Notes: a model not told the origin generated them from the letters alone. Counted from the first letter of the stretch, positions 21,153-29,539 are shown. The stretch: DNA of 39,744 nt from a virus (IMGVR_UViG_3300033052_000019:1-39744); one strand, 5' to 3'. Translations and numbers: made by a program.

Positions 21153-21310
21153 CCGCAGATTTCCTTGATCAGTGCCTTCTCTAGCTCAGCAAAAACTTCT
21201 GGGTCTGGCTCTTCGGCGATATCTTCGTACTCGATCTTCCAGTCTCCGACGAGCTTTCGAGATTTTGGAGTAATCACTACTCGTTCAAGTTGTGGAACTT
21301 TGTTTGTCAC
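21149..21310 (-). CDS. Small acidic protein, 53 aa, GTG start
   Basis: A 53-residue ORF starting GTG (MTNKVPQLERVVITPKSRKL) and ending ALIKEICG. Its start overlaps the end of the 88-aa gene and its stop overlaps the next ATG (ATGA), so it fits the coupled operon exactly. The C-terminal half is acidic (EYEDIAEEPDPEVFAELE). It is too short and GTG-started to show up easily. Confidence 0.65.
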   Translation of the reverse strand: MTNKVPQLERVVITPKSRKLVGDWKIEYEDIAEEPDPEVFAELEKALIKEICG

Positions 21311-21551
21311 GTTTCAGTCTTTCCATGTTGATGTTGATCCGACGATAGTGGACCATTCGATACTGCTCGCGAAGAGGCTGAAGCTGTTCCTCGCGTTCTG
21401 CTTCGTCTTTGATTTGCTGGACTTCCTTGAGTCGTGCATCAAGGACAGCGAGATCATTATTTGTCGCTTGCCATTGATTGTCAAGGGCATCTGGAAATGG
21501 CCACGTCTTAGGTGGCCACTCATCAAAGCCGTTCATGTAGATGATGGTCAT
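21285..21551 (-). CDS. Hypothetical protein, 88 aa
   Basis: Start MTIIYMNGFDEWPPKTW, chosen because its ATG overlaps the TAA of the upstream membrane protein (TAATG). The C-terminal two thirds form a charged helix that may be a coiled coil (LDARLKEVQQIKDEAEREEQ). No family recognised. Confidence 0.75.
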   Translation of the reverse strand: MTIIYMNGFDEWPPKTWPFPDALDNQWQATNNDLAVLDARLKEVQQIKDEAEREEQLQPLREQYRMVHYRRININMERLKRDKQSSTT

Positions 21552-21727
21552 TACCAGAACTTGGAGATGAAGTGAATCGCAGTGTAGCCGATTGCACCGA
21601 GGATCCCAAGACCAACGAGCCATGCAGTGATGATGATCGTCTTGTACAGCTTGATCGTCTTCTCGACTGCGGCACTGCCTTGATTGATCAATCCCAGCAC
21701 ATCAGACATTTCTTTGGATGGTTTCAT
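21551..21727 (-). CDS. Small single-pass membrane protein, 58 aa
   Basis: MKPSKEMSDVLGLINQGSAA starts a 58-residue protein with one strong transmembrane helix (IIITAWLVGLGILGAIGYTA) near residues 31-50. AAGGATAAAA precedes the ATG. It lies next to another small membrane protein gene upstream; the pair could act on the inner membrane, as spanin, lysis-control or superinfection-exclusion proteins do, but no sequence motif proves it. Confidence 0.7.
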   Translation of the reverse strand: MKPSKEMSDVLGLINQGSAAVEKTIKLYKTIIITAWLVGLGILGAIGYTAIHFISKFW

Positions 21728-21729
21728 TT

Positions 21730-21921
21730 TTATCCTTTATCCTTATAGAGTTTCTTGTGAACGTAAAACCAGAGTCCTGCTAGGAGCATAATCGGCAGCA
21801 TCGTCAACAGCAAGCCTTTGGCGATAGCCCAAAGCAGGGCCATGCCGAAAGCGCAGAATACGATTGCAATGCTAAATGCGACACACAGTGACGAAAACAA
21901 CTTCTTTGCTTGATCGAACAT
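21730..21921 (-). CDS. Small membrane protein, 63 aa
   Basis: MFDQAKKLFSSLCVAFSIAI starts a 63-residue protein that is mostly hydrophobic, with two transmembrane helices (about residues 12-32 and 36-54) and a lysine-rich C-terminus (VHKKLYKDKG). The in-frame GTG at 21930 is an alternative start. AAGG lies 8 nt upstream of the ATG. It follows the helicase gene and precedes another small membrane protein gene by 2 nt. Confidence 0.7.
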   Translation of the reverse strand: MFDQAKKLFSSLCVAFSIAIVFCAFGMALLWAIAKGLLLTMLPIMLLAGLWFYVHKKLYKDKG

Positions 21922-21933
21922 GGCCTTCACCTT

Positions 21934-23565
21934 TTACATTTGAACGCGATCTTTGAACCAACTTGGTAACGCACGCTTCGACTTGTCATAGAAGTACGGG
22001 AACGATGCGTCGAGAATATACGTAGTCGAATAGTCATCCATGTTACGGGTCGCTCGACCAGACGCCTGTAACAATTCAATCCACATCTGCATCGTGTACC
22101 AATCGCTGAACAACTCCGACTTGCGCTTAATCCGAGGATCAGCCAGCGACGGGAATGGCAGCTTGACCACAATCTGGAACCGGGCCATGTCATCGTACAA
22201 GTCAATGCCAGTCGTCATCGAAGGCGACAACAGCACAGTCGGCTCATCATTCGAATAGTGCAGCTTCAGGAGTTCCTGATTGTGCATCTTCGAAGGGCCC
22301 ATATCACGAGCGATCAGGCGTTGCTTGGTGGCCTTATCAACACCTTCCAAGATTTCCTTGGCGATGCGATAGTTGCCAGTATGAATCAAGCCCTTCTCGT
22401 TCTTGTGGCCATCCATGATTGCTTCAACAGCTTCGATGATCTTTGGGAGCCCACGATCGAGTTCCTTGTAATTCATCTTTGTGATCGGCAACACAACGAT
22501 CGGCGACTTCTCAGGCTCGAATGGCGTGTTGACTTCCACGTAGTACAGCTCTTCTTCCTTGATTCCGAGTTCGAGACATAGGTCCTTCTTCGGAGGCAGC
22601 GTTGCCGACATGAACACAAGCTTCTCGCCCCATTCGTCCATCATCAGCTTGAACAGGTACTTCGAAGTCAGTGGCGACAGAATGATCGAGTTTTCTTCGA
22701 AGTTTGGCGTCTCAACCCAAGGCGAATCCGTGTAGTTACGAGTCTCCGTGTAGATGAAGATTTTTGACACGTAGTTCTGGAGCACAGTCTTCTTCGAGTT
22801 GATCTTACGGACCTTCTCTTGAACCGACTTCGGGATGTTCTTAGGGCCGCGTTGCATGAACGTGCCTTCATTGAAAATCTCTTCGATCTTGTCATCCATC
22901 TCCTGGATCTTTGCAACCATTTGCTGCATGATCGAAGTCAGAAGCTGGACATTCTTGGTCGAGTCTTCGGTAAACCGCCACTCTTCATCGCCAATCCCAA
23001 AGTTCGAGTACAGGTCATTCAGATTGATCTTGAGTTCAGCAATGTTGATCAGCTGTTTCTCGAGATCATGGGCTTCGTCCATGACAACTGCAGTTCGTTG
23101 CGTCCACTCGCTATCTTCATCGGCGTTCGACGTGACAGTCAGGAAGTACGAGTAGTTGGTGATCATCATCTGAGACTTGATCGCCTTCGTCTTCTGGTTG
23201 TAGTAGTCGCAAGTTCCAGCTTGGATGCACGAGCTCTTGAGTTCCTTGTTTGCAAGACACGGGGCTTCATCGGCGTTGAACATCGGGTTGACGTTGCAGA
23301 TGTAGTTGCCACGGCCCTTGATGTCGATGACCTTGGAACTAGAACGTTCGTATTGGGCTTGGAGGTCTTTGGTTCCAGTCAGAAGATACGACTTCGGAAT
23401 CGAATCGGCCAGCGCAAGAGCAATGTGCGTCTTGCCAACGCCAGTCGGCGCGCTGATTGCGAAGTACTTGTATTGCTCCCAGGCTCCTTCGAGTTTCTGG
23501 AGGACTTCAAGCTGTGCCGATCGTCCTTGGAGTTTTTGTCGACTGAAGTAGTCAGTGAAGTTCAT
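21934..23565 (-). CDS. DinG/XPD-family DNA helicase with Fe-S cluster
   Basis: The 543-aa superfamily 2 helicase has Walker A APTGVGKT near residues 39-46. Four cysteines between residues 105 and 150 (YICNVN, EAPCLAN, SSCIQAGTC) match the Fe-S cluster spacing of DinG/XPD. A DEAH box (VVMDEAHDLEK) near 176, SATLPPKK, and a C-terminal QASGRATRN motif VI follow. These enzymes unwind 5' to 3' and clear R-loops or G-quadruplexes. The start follows ACAATAAT with no Shine-Dalgarno sequence. All motifs are present, so it is likely active. Confidence 0.9.
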   Translation of the reverse strand: MNFTDYFSRQKLQGRSAQLEVLQKLEGAWEQYKYFAISAPTGVGKTHIALALADSIPKSYLLTGTKDLQAQYERSSSKVIDIKGRGNYICNVNPMFNADEAPCLANKELKSSCIQAGTCDYYNQKTKAIKSQMMITNYSYFLTVTSNADEDSEWTQRTAVVMDEAHDLEKQLINIAELKINLNDLYSNFGIGDEEWRFTEDSTKNVQLLTSIMQQMVAKIQEMDDKIEEIFNEGTFMQRGPKNIPKSVQEKVRKINSKKTVLQNYVSKIFIYTETRNYTDSPWVETPNFEENSIILSPLTSKYLFKLMMDEWGEKLVFMSATLPPKKDLCLELGIKEEELYYVEVNTPFEPEKSPIVVLPITKMNYKELDRGLPKIIEAVEAIMDGHKNEKGLIHTGNYRIAKEILEGVDKATKQRLIARDMGPSKMHNQELLKLHYSNDEPTVLLSPSMTTGIDLYDDMARFQIVVKLPFPSLADPRIKRKSELFSDWYTMQMWIELLQASGRATRNMDDYSTTYILDASFPYFYDKSKRALPSWFKDRVQM

Positions 23566-23566
23566 A

Positions 23567-23860
23567 TTATTGTTTTGGTTTCTTCGGAATCAGATCACGC
23601 TGAGTGTAGTACTCGATGTAGTTTTTGCAGAGAGAATATGAGATGTCAAAGTGAGCCATGAGCTGCTGTGGAGTCCAACCTTCGAATTCATGCTTGGCTC
23701 GAAGATCGAGGATTTGTTCCTTCGTCAGCTTCGCAACCCATTTCTTTTCAGGTTTCGGTTCCTTCTTAGGCTCCGGATTTGAAGAAGCCATATTGCGAAG
23801 AATCGAATTGAACGGCGAATTGCGAATGGTCAGCGGCGCACCAGCATGAAAACGTCCCAT
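23567..23860 (-). CDS. Hypothetical protein with possible helix-turn-helix, 97 aa
   Basis: MGRFHAGAPLTIRNSPF starts a 97-residue basic protein with GAGG 5 nt upstream. A Lys/Pro-rich linker (EPKKEPKPEKKW) precedes a C-terminal helical part: KEQILDLRAKHEFEGWTPQQ, then LMAHFDISYSLCKNYIEY. TPQQLMAHFDISYSLCKNYI looks like a short helix-turn-helix, so it may bind DNA. It is immediately upstream of the helicase gene. Confidence 0.7.
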   Translation of the reverse strand: MGRFHAGAPLTIRNSPFNSILRNMASSNPEPKKEPKPEKKWVAKLTKEQILDLRAKHEFEGWTPQQLMAHFDISYSLCKNYIEYYTQRDLIPKKPKQ

Positions 23861-23887
23861 ATGTTCCTCAAATATTATTTTTTTGGA

Positions 23888-24445
23888 TTACGCGTTTTGG
23901 CGTACGTATGTTACAAAATTATATCCATACGTATTGTGGTCATCAGCTGGATATTTCTCTTCAGCGACCTTTCGCCATTCCTTCCGATCAAATTCTGGGA
24001 AGTGTGCATCGCCTTCCAATTCAATATCGAGCTCTGTCAGATACATGACATCAGCATATTGCATGGCTTCATAGAACATCTTGTTGCCACCAATCACGAA
24101 TGCGCGGGTGTTATTGAATGGACGCGATCCTTGTCGACATGAATAGCTATGGAAGAACACGCCAGCTTCGCGAGCCGGAAACAGAATGCTTGGGCTCGCT
24201 GGGCTTGGATCAAGCACATATTTGGCATGATCTTGCTTGAACTTCTCAACGTCAGACGTGATCACGAAGTTCTTTCGACCAGGAAGAGGAGCACCCAACG
24301 ACTCATAGGTCTTGCGCCCCATGATGATTGGACACCCATACGTCAGACCTTTGAAGCGTTGGAGATCATTGGCTTGTTTCCAAGGCATGCCGCCATTCAA
24401 ACCAATGACATTATTGGCAGTCTTTGCTGCGATGATAGCTAACAT
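23888..24445 (-). CDS. Dihydrofolate reductase
   Basis: The 185-aa DHFR reduces dihydrofolate to tetrahydrofolate with NADPH to feed thymidylate synthesis. Signature blocks: GGMPWKQANDLQRFK near residue 18-32 (the acidic residue needed for catalysis is present), GRKTYESLG, LPGRKNFVIT and VIGGNKMFYEA. An insertion around residues 85-115 (SPASPSILFPAREAGVF) makes it longer than the usual 160 aa. A TGATATAAT box sits 25 nt upstream. Phage DHFR genes usually accompany nucleotide-metabolism genes; no thymidylate synthase is in this window. Confidence 0.93.
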   Translation of the reverse strand: MLAIIAAKTANNVIGLNGGMPWKQANDLQRFKGLTYGCPIIMGRKTYESLGAPLPGRKNFVITSDVEKFKQDHAKYVLDPSPASPSILFPAREAGVFFHSYSCRQGSRPFNNTRAFVIGGNKMFYEAMQYADVMYLTELDIELEGDAHFPEFDRKEWRKVAEEKYPADDHNTYGYNFVTYVRQNA

Positions 24446-24469
24446 ATTATTTTTTATTTTGATTTGTTA

Positions 24470-24475
24470 ATTATA
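24470..24475 (-). promoter_or_regulatory. Possible extended -10 promoter of the DHFR gene
   Basis: TGATATAAT overlapping the stop of the upstream gene; the -35 (TTCAAA) is poor. Confidence 0.45.
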
Positions 24476-25093
24476 TCACGGGTATTTGTTTTTGAAGTAG
24501 TGTTCGACGATCTGGTATTTTAGGCCATCGAGTATTTGATCAACAACTACGGCAAAATCTTCTGTACGATCCAAAAACAAAAGGGATTGACTCGCATATC
24601 GAAAGATGGCATGATCGGATTTGGCCATGACATGATACTGTGGTTCCATTGTCGCGGCCGAGGTATCTTTGTAGAAGTGAAATCGGTCCACCTCATGAAG
24701 GATAATCGAGCTTCGTCTTGCGTCATATGGAACTTGCTCCATTGGAAGATTAATGCTATGGCGCGGAATCTTCAAATTAGAAGCGGCTTGAATTTGCTTT
24801 GGATTATCTGCATGAATGATCATCGACTCCCGTTCTTGTTCAGCTTCTCGAATCCGTTTATCCTTTTCTTCAAGGATCACTTTCATGCTGATTGCTTCGA
24901 GAACTTTTTCCTGATAGTCTTTGACCAGACAATCATTTTGCTTGTCAATCTTCGACAGTTGTCGCTCGATGTCTACGGCTTCGGTTTCGAGTTCTAAGTT
25001 GCGAAGAGCAAGGCTGTTATTCTCGGCTTCGAGGATGCGAACTCGTTCCTTAAGAATAAAGTATTGCTCTTCTAATTCGTCATACGTGAGCAT
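24476..25093 (-). CDS. Coiled-coil hypothetical protein, 205 aa
   Basis: The first 100 residues form a long predicted coiled coil (LEEQYFILKERVRILEAEN and onward, heptad leucines). A C-terminal globular part follows (VPYDARRSSIILHEVDRFHF...). The start overlaps the end of the 142-aa gene by 14 nt. The family is unknown. Such proteins can be tail-assembly or chaperone-like, but the sequence gives no proof. Confidence 0.75.
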   Translation of the reverse strand: MLTYDELEEQYFILKERVRILEAENNSLALRNLELETEAVDIERQLSKIDKQNDCLVKDYQEKVLEAISMKVILEEKDKRIREAEQERESMIIHADNPKQIQAASNLKIPRHSINLPMEQVPYDARRSSIILHEVDRFHFYKDTSAATMEPQYHVMAKSDHAIFRYASQSLLFLDRTEDFAVVVDQILDGLKYQIVEHYFKNKYP

Positions 25094-25508
25094 TGGCTAC
25101 CTGTGAGGAGGCAGCTTCCATCAGAGCGTGATAGAGAAGGACGCAATAAAGTCTGGCTTTGGTTTCACATGAGAGCGGAATGCTGAGATAGACTCGCTCG
25201 TTCATTGCAAAGCCAGCTTGCCAGCCTATGAGATTGTCGTCAGTAAAGCTAGGGCTGTAGACACAGAAGACTAGACCAGTGTCGTCTTCTAGCGCAGCGA
25301 CTTCGTTTCGATCATTGACGAAGTCTTGTTCTTCTATTTGTAATTTGGCTGCGATGAAGCTGTTTAGGTTGTTGTGGACTTCATTATATCTCCATTGCGA
25401 GATTAATCCCTCACTTAGAAGCGTGAATTCATCAGCTTCTGTTGAAGTCCTGAATTTGACTTTTGGTTTACTACTCCGAAATGCTTTCAAGCTTACAACT
25501 GATCCCAT
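25080..25508 (-). CDS. Hypothetical protein, 142 aa
   Basis: MGSVVSLKAFRSSKPKVKFR starts a 142-residue protein with AAAGGAG upstream. The middle reads EDDTGLVFCVYSPSFTDDN and the C-terminal helix carries LYCVLLYHALMEAAS. It has a late-type promoter 30 nt upstream and overlaps the coiled-coil gene, suggesting a two-gene late operon. Family unknown. Confidence 0.75.
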   Translation of the reverse strand: MGSVVSLKAFRSSKPKVKFRTSTEADEFTLLSEGLISQWRYNEVHNNLNSFIAAKLQIEEQDFVNDRNEVAALEDDTGLVFCVYSPSFTDDNLIGWQAGFAMNERVYLSIPLSCETKARLYCVLLYHALMEAASSQVANAHV

Positions 25509-25534
25509 GACAAATCTCCTTTGAAGGACATTCG

Positions 25535-25542
25535 TATTTATG
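25535..25542 (-). promoter_or_regulatory. Late-type promoter of the 142-aa gene
   Basis: CATAAATA on the minus strand, 26 nt before the ATG at 25508 and just past the stop of the 38-aa gene. Confidence 0.6.
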
Positions 25543-25544
25543 GT

Positions 25545-25661
25545 TCACTTGAGATTCGAGAGAATGTGATGAAGGGTGTAGAGGCTTGCGGAAGCCGCAG
25601 TCAAACTTGCTACAGTTCGTGCGACTTCCATTGCCACTCTTATTTTAGTAAGACGATCCAT
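25545..25661 (-). CDS. Micro-protein coupled to the phosphoesterase gene, 38 aa
   Basis: A 38-residue ORF starting MDRLTKIRVAMEVARTVASL. Its ATG overlaps the TAA stop of the metallophosphoesterase gene (TAATG), a coupling used elsewhere in this genome. The middle is alanine-rich and could be an amphipathic or membrane helix. It fills the gap before the next late promoter. Too short for usual calls. Confidence 0.55.
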   Translation of the reverse strand: MDRLTKIRVAMEVARTVASLTAASASLYTLHHILSNLK

Positions 25662-26446
25662 TACAATTCGATCTTAAATTCTGGATTGAACATCCAGTTC
25701 AAGTCCGACGGATAATAGCCACGCGGGTTTGCGATGATCCGGCAATCCCCAATCTCGTAGTCCGAGTTGTTGTGGCAATGTCCGTGGAACCAGTACTTGA
25801 TGTTTGGATGATCAAGCATCAGTTCGCTGAAGTCCGAGTGATAGCATCCGTTGCCATGGTAATCGTTCCCATACATCGGATCGACACTGTATGAGTGCGG
25901 CGCATGATGAGTAGCAACAATGATCGTACCATCGAACGGCTTGGCCAACTCTTCTTCAAGGAACTGTTTGAACTTGATCCATTCGCCTAAGGCCACGTTT
26001 GGATGAAACTTCCGTTCGTAGTTCTTGTGACGAATCTTGCGGTAGTCGTTCATGTTCTGAACAGCTAATTGCATCGTGACTGGATGACCCTTGTTGAAGT
26101 CGGTCCAGCACGTCCCGCCAATGAGCTTGACTTTGTCCGTGATCATGAAGACATCGTTGTCAAGGACGGTGACGTTAGTCAGCCCAAGTTCCTTGATCTT
26201 GTCTTTGATCTTTGGAACAGTTCGATCAATGCTCGAACCATAGTGTTCGTGGTTTCCAACTAAGTACGCAATATGAGCAAATCGCGCTGCATGGTTTTGG
26301 AGCCAATCATTTCGAAAGATTTTGTCTTGGACATGGATGTCTCCACACAAGAGCAGAATCGTTTCGTTATCCGTATCTAGAGCAGGTACCTCAAACGGAC
26401 CAAACTCTAAATGAAGGTCGGACATTTCGCGGAGGTACCTGATCAT
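25661..26446 (-). CDS. Calcineurin-like metallophosphoesterase
   Basis: The 261-aa protein has all metallophosphoesterase blocks: SDLHLEFG near residues 9-16, LLCGDIH near 33, GNHEHYG near 64, ATHHAPHS near 180 and HGHCHNN near 225. These residues coordinate two metal ions for phosphoester hydrolysis. Substrates in phage relatives include nucleotides, cyclic nucleotides and RNA ends; the target here is open. The reading frame continues directly into a 38-aa coupled gene. Confidence 0.92.
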   Translation of the reverse strand: MIRYLREMSDLHLEFGPFEVPALDTDNETILLLCGDIHVQDKIFRNDWLQNHAARFAHIAYLVGNHEHYGSSIDRTVPKIKDKIKELGLTNVTVLDNDVFMITDKVKLIGGTCWTDFNKGHPVTMQLAVQNMNDYRKIRHKNYERKFHPNVALGEWIKFKQFLEEELAKPFDGTIIVATHHAPHSYSVDPMYGNDYHGNGCYHSDFSELMLDHPNIKYWFHGHCHNNSDYEIGDCRIIANPRGYYPSDLNWMFNPEFKIEL

Positions 26447-26449
26447 GAC

Positions 26450-26608
26450 TTATTCCTTTATGAGTTGTTCACATCGATGCCATTCGAAGATGCACTCCCG
26501 CAGCAATCTGATATTCTGTCCGATGGTGTTCTTATCGTTATAGATGTCTAGTATAAATGACAAGAGATTCTCGTTCTCGTCTTTTATAATTTGCTTGGAA
26601 GTGCTCAT
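26450..26608 (-). CDS. Small hypothetical protein, 52 aa
   Basis: Start MSTSKQIIKDENENLLSFIL, supported by GGAGATAATC; the longer in-frame start has no site. The protein is all-helical by eye with a REC/HRCE cysteine pair near the end (RECIFEWHRCEQLI). It precedes the phosphoesterase gene by 3 nt and is likely cotranscribed with it. Confidence 0.7.
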   Translation of the reverse strand: MSTSKQIIKDENENLLSFILDIYNDKNTIGQNIRLLRECIFEWHRCEQLIKE

Positions 26609-26804
26609 GATTATCTCCAGCGGGTTACAGAGATATTTACATGAAAACAGCAATCTTTAAAATGTTACGAGGGTTTTCAGCAATCGATGATAAATAGACG
26701 TCTATAGGCCGCGTCTTAGGCGGCCTCGTGTCTGGTATTATTCTTTCATCGAAAGCTTGGATCCGTCCCTGGCGGCGTCCTACACAACCAGAGACGTATT
26801 CCTA
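26609..26804. other. Non-coding gap with hairpins and a plus-strand late-type box
   Basis: There is no convincing ORF on either strand. It holds GATAAATA on the plus strand (26689-26696), a 7-bp hairpin AGGCCGC/GCGGCCT (26706-26726) and a 9-pair hairpin CGTCCCTGG/CCAGAGACG (26764-26772 with 26788-26796, one wobble when read from the minus strand). The hairpins could end the ligase transcript. The plus-strand box would make an RNA antisense to ligase or a small RNA. Confidence 0.5.
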
Positions 26805-28187
26805 TTAAGCCATGTCGGCCACTGCCTTGATCGCAGCATCGAACTGTGCTTGGATCCGTTCAATCGTATCGCCTTCGCGCTTGTCGCTACGGATCTCGAT
26901 ATGGCGAGGCAGGAACATCGAGTACGTGATCTTCTTGCGCGACGGCTCCATGATCCCGTTGGCACGCACACACATGATCTTTTCAAGCACGTGATCACGA
27001 TCTTCCCAGATCTTCTTGCGCAACGGGTCAGGGAAGCCAGAGACATTCACAACTAGCTTGCCATCTTCGCTCTCGCAGCGGATCGAGCCGAACGTCTTTG
27101 CGTTCTTGCCATTGCCGGGATTGAAGCCCTTGATTCGGAGATCGACTTCAAATTCCAGCTTGAGCTTGACCTGGTTCTTCGAGGTCGTGTCTTCCCAGAT
27201 CGCATCCGGATTCTTGACGACCGTGCCTTCCAGGCCATTCTCGAGGCATTCGAGGTAATGGTCAAAGGCTTCCTTCAGCGAGTACACAATCTTGTATTCG
27301 ATGACTCGCAGGATCGAGCTCTCGTTGTATTCGCCGATATAGCCTTCCAGCGCCTTGAACCGGTTTTCATAGGCGACATGATACTTGTTCTTGACCTTGG
27401 CTTCCGAATACGGAATCATGTCCCACGCATCGTACACCGCGATCATGTCCGGATCTTCGACTTCGCCTTCTTGCTGGATCGAGTTGAACTGGCCATTGCC
27501 AACTTGACGGGGCAGGACCTTGCCATCCTTCATCATCAGCAATTCACCATGGACTTGGAAGCCACGAGGAATCTTGGCCTTGATCTCGGCAACCAGATCC
27601 GTGAAGAAGTCGAGCGGATACGGCGAGCCAGCTCGAGTCATCATCGTCACCGTACCATCTTCGTGGTGGGTGATGTTCGTAAACGTGCCATCAGCCTTGA
27701 TCTGCGAGTACACACCACGAGCCCACGGGAACGCCTTGAGATTCGTCTCTTTCGGTAGGCAGCAACGCATGTACGGAATGTCGGTCAATAGACCAGGCCA
27801 AACCGTGTTGATCGTCGAGACATTGAACCCAGCCTTGACATCACGACCAATCAGCAGGGTCAGGAGTTCCTTCTCCCATTCATGTTCGAACCCGTTGTAC
27901 AGGTTCGCGATCCAGGACTTGGCGGCTTTGCCAGTGACTTGGCGCGTCGACAGCTGATCAACGATTTGGTCGAACAGTTCACGAGTGAACTTGATCGTTC
28001 CGCCAAGCTTGTTGGTCGCGAACTTCGGCTCGACCTTCTTCATGTAGAAGTTGACGCGCTGCTCGTATGCGGCGTCGAGGAACGACTTGACATCGTCATT
28101 GCTAGCCATCGCTTCCAGAATCGCGATCTTGGCCAGCTTGCCGGAATCATTACGAGCTTTGACAATGGTTTCGTAGACGTGATGCAT
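26805..28187 (-). CDS. ATP-dependent DNA ligase (T4 gp30-like)
   Basis: The 460-aa protein starts MHHVYETIVKARNDS behind AAGGATAATCAC; the upstream in-frame start has no site. The adenylated lysine lies in the KADG motif (Lys164), near the position of Lys159 in T4 ligase. An adenylation-domain glutamate-containing segment and LEGTVVKNPDAIWE (motif IV, with EG) follow. QVKLKLEFEVDLRI (motif V) and a C-terminal OB domain (FGSIRCESEDGKLVVNVSGF) complete it. It seals nicks in DNA during replication and repair. Size and motif order match T4-type ligases. Confidence 0.93.
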   Translation of the reverse strand: MHHVYETIVKARNDSGKLAKIAILEAMASNDDVKSFLDAAYEQRVNFYMKKVEPKFATNKLGGTIKFTRELFDQIVDQLSTRQVTGKAAKSWIANLYNGFEHEWEKELLTLLIGRDVKAGFNVSTINTVWPGLLTDIPYMRCCLPKETNLKAFPWARGVYSQIKADGTFTNITHHEDGTVTMMTRAGSPYPLDFFTDLVAEIKAKIPRGFQVHGELLMMKDGKVLPRQVGNGQFNSIQQEGEVEDPDMIAVYDAWDMIPYSEAKVKNKYHVAYENRFKALEGYIGEYNESSILRVIEYKIVYSLKEAFDHYLECLENGLEGTVVKNPDAIWEDTTSKNQVKLKLEFEVDLRIKGFNPGNGKNAKTFGSIRCESEDGKLVVNVSGFPDPLRKKIWEDRDHVLEKIMCVRANGIMEPSRKKITYSMFLPRHIEIRSDKREGDTIERIQAQFDAAIKAVADMA

Positions 28188-28243
28188 GTGATTATCCTTA
28201 TTAGAGTTGTGGAGGCATTGTACCAACACCTCCACTACAAGTG

Positions 28244-28990
28244 TCAGCGCCCGATGAATTGCTTGCGAGCTTCAACCATCTTGTGGATTCGGCTTCCACT
28301 CTCGTCATACAGATGGTCCCAAGTCTTGGTTGCCGGATCGTACTTCATCGGATAACCTTCAGGATGCGAGGCCATGATTCCGAGGAGCTGATTCGTCGCA
28401 TTGTCATAGTAGTAGTGATGGAACCAACCACTCGGTCGCTTCTTGAGCTCAGCTCTGATTCCAGTCGTGCGCTTGGTCTTCGGCTTGGCCTCGGTCTCGA
28501 GCGTCGGAGCCGTGAACGTCTTGCCATTGATCAAGTTGATGCGGAGCTTGCGGTAGATCGTCTGGAAGAATTCATCATGGCCGCGCTCGAATTCCAGATC
28601 ATTGTTCAGCGCGGCTTGGATGTGCTCATCGGCGACTGCGTACTGGATGGCGTGGGCCAACTCATGAGCAATGCACGCGGCCAACCGAGTCGTCCACGGA
28701 ATATTCCGGATCGAACCAATCTCGGGATCATTGGCATAGTGATCATACTCGACGAAGGTCCCATTGTAGTTACGTTCAAAAGGCGCAACATACTTGTGGG
28801 CAGCAATGCTGATGTACCCATCACCGCACTTGTGACCACCCCACGAACGCTTCCGCTTGTTGCTGAACGAGATTCGGGTCTTAACCTTGAAGTTCTCGTC
28901 GAACTCCGCACGGATGAACTGAACTTGGCGAGCCACCTCCTGCTTAATGAACGCAGTGATGACTTGGTGGGTCTTCGAGACGATCAGCAT
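28244..28990 (-). CDS. SprT-like zinc metalloprotease
   Basis: The 248-aa protein carries HELAHAIQ near residue 135 (the HExxH zinc site), with a further histidine in RGHDEFF downstream (third ligand), the SprT/Spartan arrangement. GGHKCGDGYISI precedes it. The C-terminal tail (KTKRTTGIRAELKKR...) is basic. SprT-like proteases remove DNA-protein crosslinks in cells; in phages they may process proteins on DNA or inactivate host factors. It directly precedes the ligase gene, in keeping with a DNA repair setting. Confidence 0.8.
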   Translation of the reverse strand: MLIVSKTHQVITAFIKQEVARQVQFIRAEFDENFKVKTRISFSNKRKRSWGGHKCGDGYISIAAHKYVAPFERNYNGTFVEYDHYANDPEIGSIRNIPWTTRLAACIAHELAHAIQYAVADEHIQAALNNDLEFERGHDEFFQTIYRKLRINLINGKTFTAPTLETEAKPKTKRTTGIRAELKKRPSGWFHHYYYDNATNQLLGIMASHPEGYPMKYDPATKTWDHLYDESGSRIHKMVEARKQFIGR

Positions 28991-29023
28991 ATTATAGTTC
29001 TCTGGCGTTGGTCAGTGTAGGTA

Positions 29024-29251
29024 TTATACTGCAACCAGCACGTACTCGGGGCCTTCAGTACGGAGCAGGAGACCTTTGGCTTCCAGCTCATCCATCTCGG
29101 CTGCGACTTCCGAGGACTTCTTCGAACACAGGAGCTTGGCCATCGAGACATCGACCCAGAAGAATTTCTTGAGGCCAATCTTTTCGCAGCTGTTCATCTC
29201 GGGAGCCAGCTTGGTGTATTCTTGCGCAGCTTCGAAGAAGGTCGGCTTCAT
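29024..29251 (-). CDS. Hypothetical protein, 75 aa
   Basis: MKPTFFEAAQEYTKLAPEM begins a 75-residue protein. Helices around residues 32-60 (SMAKLLCSKKSSEVAAEMDELEAKG) resemble a winged-helix or MarR-like mini-domain ending in strands LLLRTEGPEYVLVAV. DNA binding is possible but not shown. A TATAGAAT-type box lies 20 nt upstream. Confidence 0.7.
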   Translation of the reverse strand: MKPTFFEAAQEYTKLAPEMNSCEKIGLKKFFWVDVSMAKLLCSKKSSEVAAEMDELEAKGLLLRTEGPEYVLVAV

Positions 29252-29314
29252 GATTCAGTTCCGGTGTGTCAATAGAAGTATTCTATCAAGAAATCTTGAA
29301 GGTGTACACTATTT

Positions 29315-29509
29315 TTAGTAGGAGCCAGGATATTCTTCGTTGTACGCAGACATGAACTGAATTGCGAAATCCTCGGCGGAGTTGTTGACCAGGACGCCGT
29401 ACTTCTTGGCGGTATCATACGGGCCTTTACGATCGAACTCGGGCTGCAGCTTTTCGATGGAACCGACTTGGGCCAGGACTTGATCGAGAAGAGGGCGGTT
29501 CGTGGTCAT
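29315..29509 (-). CDS. Hypothetical protein, 64 aa
   Basis: Start MTTNRPLLDQVLAQVGSIEK, set by GGAGATACGAA; the longer frame to 29569 has no site and overlaps the promoter. The protein is helical and acidic at its end (AYNEEYPGSY). An early-type promoter (TGTACA, 17 nt, TATAAT) lies just upstream. Family unknown. Confidence 0.7.
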   Translation of the reverse strand: MTTNRPLLDQVLAQVGSIEKLQPEFDRKGPYDTAKKYGVLVNNSAEDFAIQFMSAYNEEYPGSY

Positions 29510-29539
29510 TTCGTATCTCCATTGCTTGACTGTGATTCC

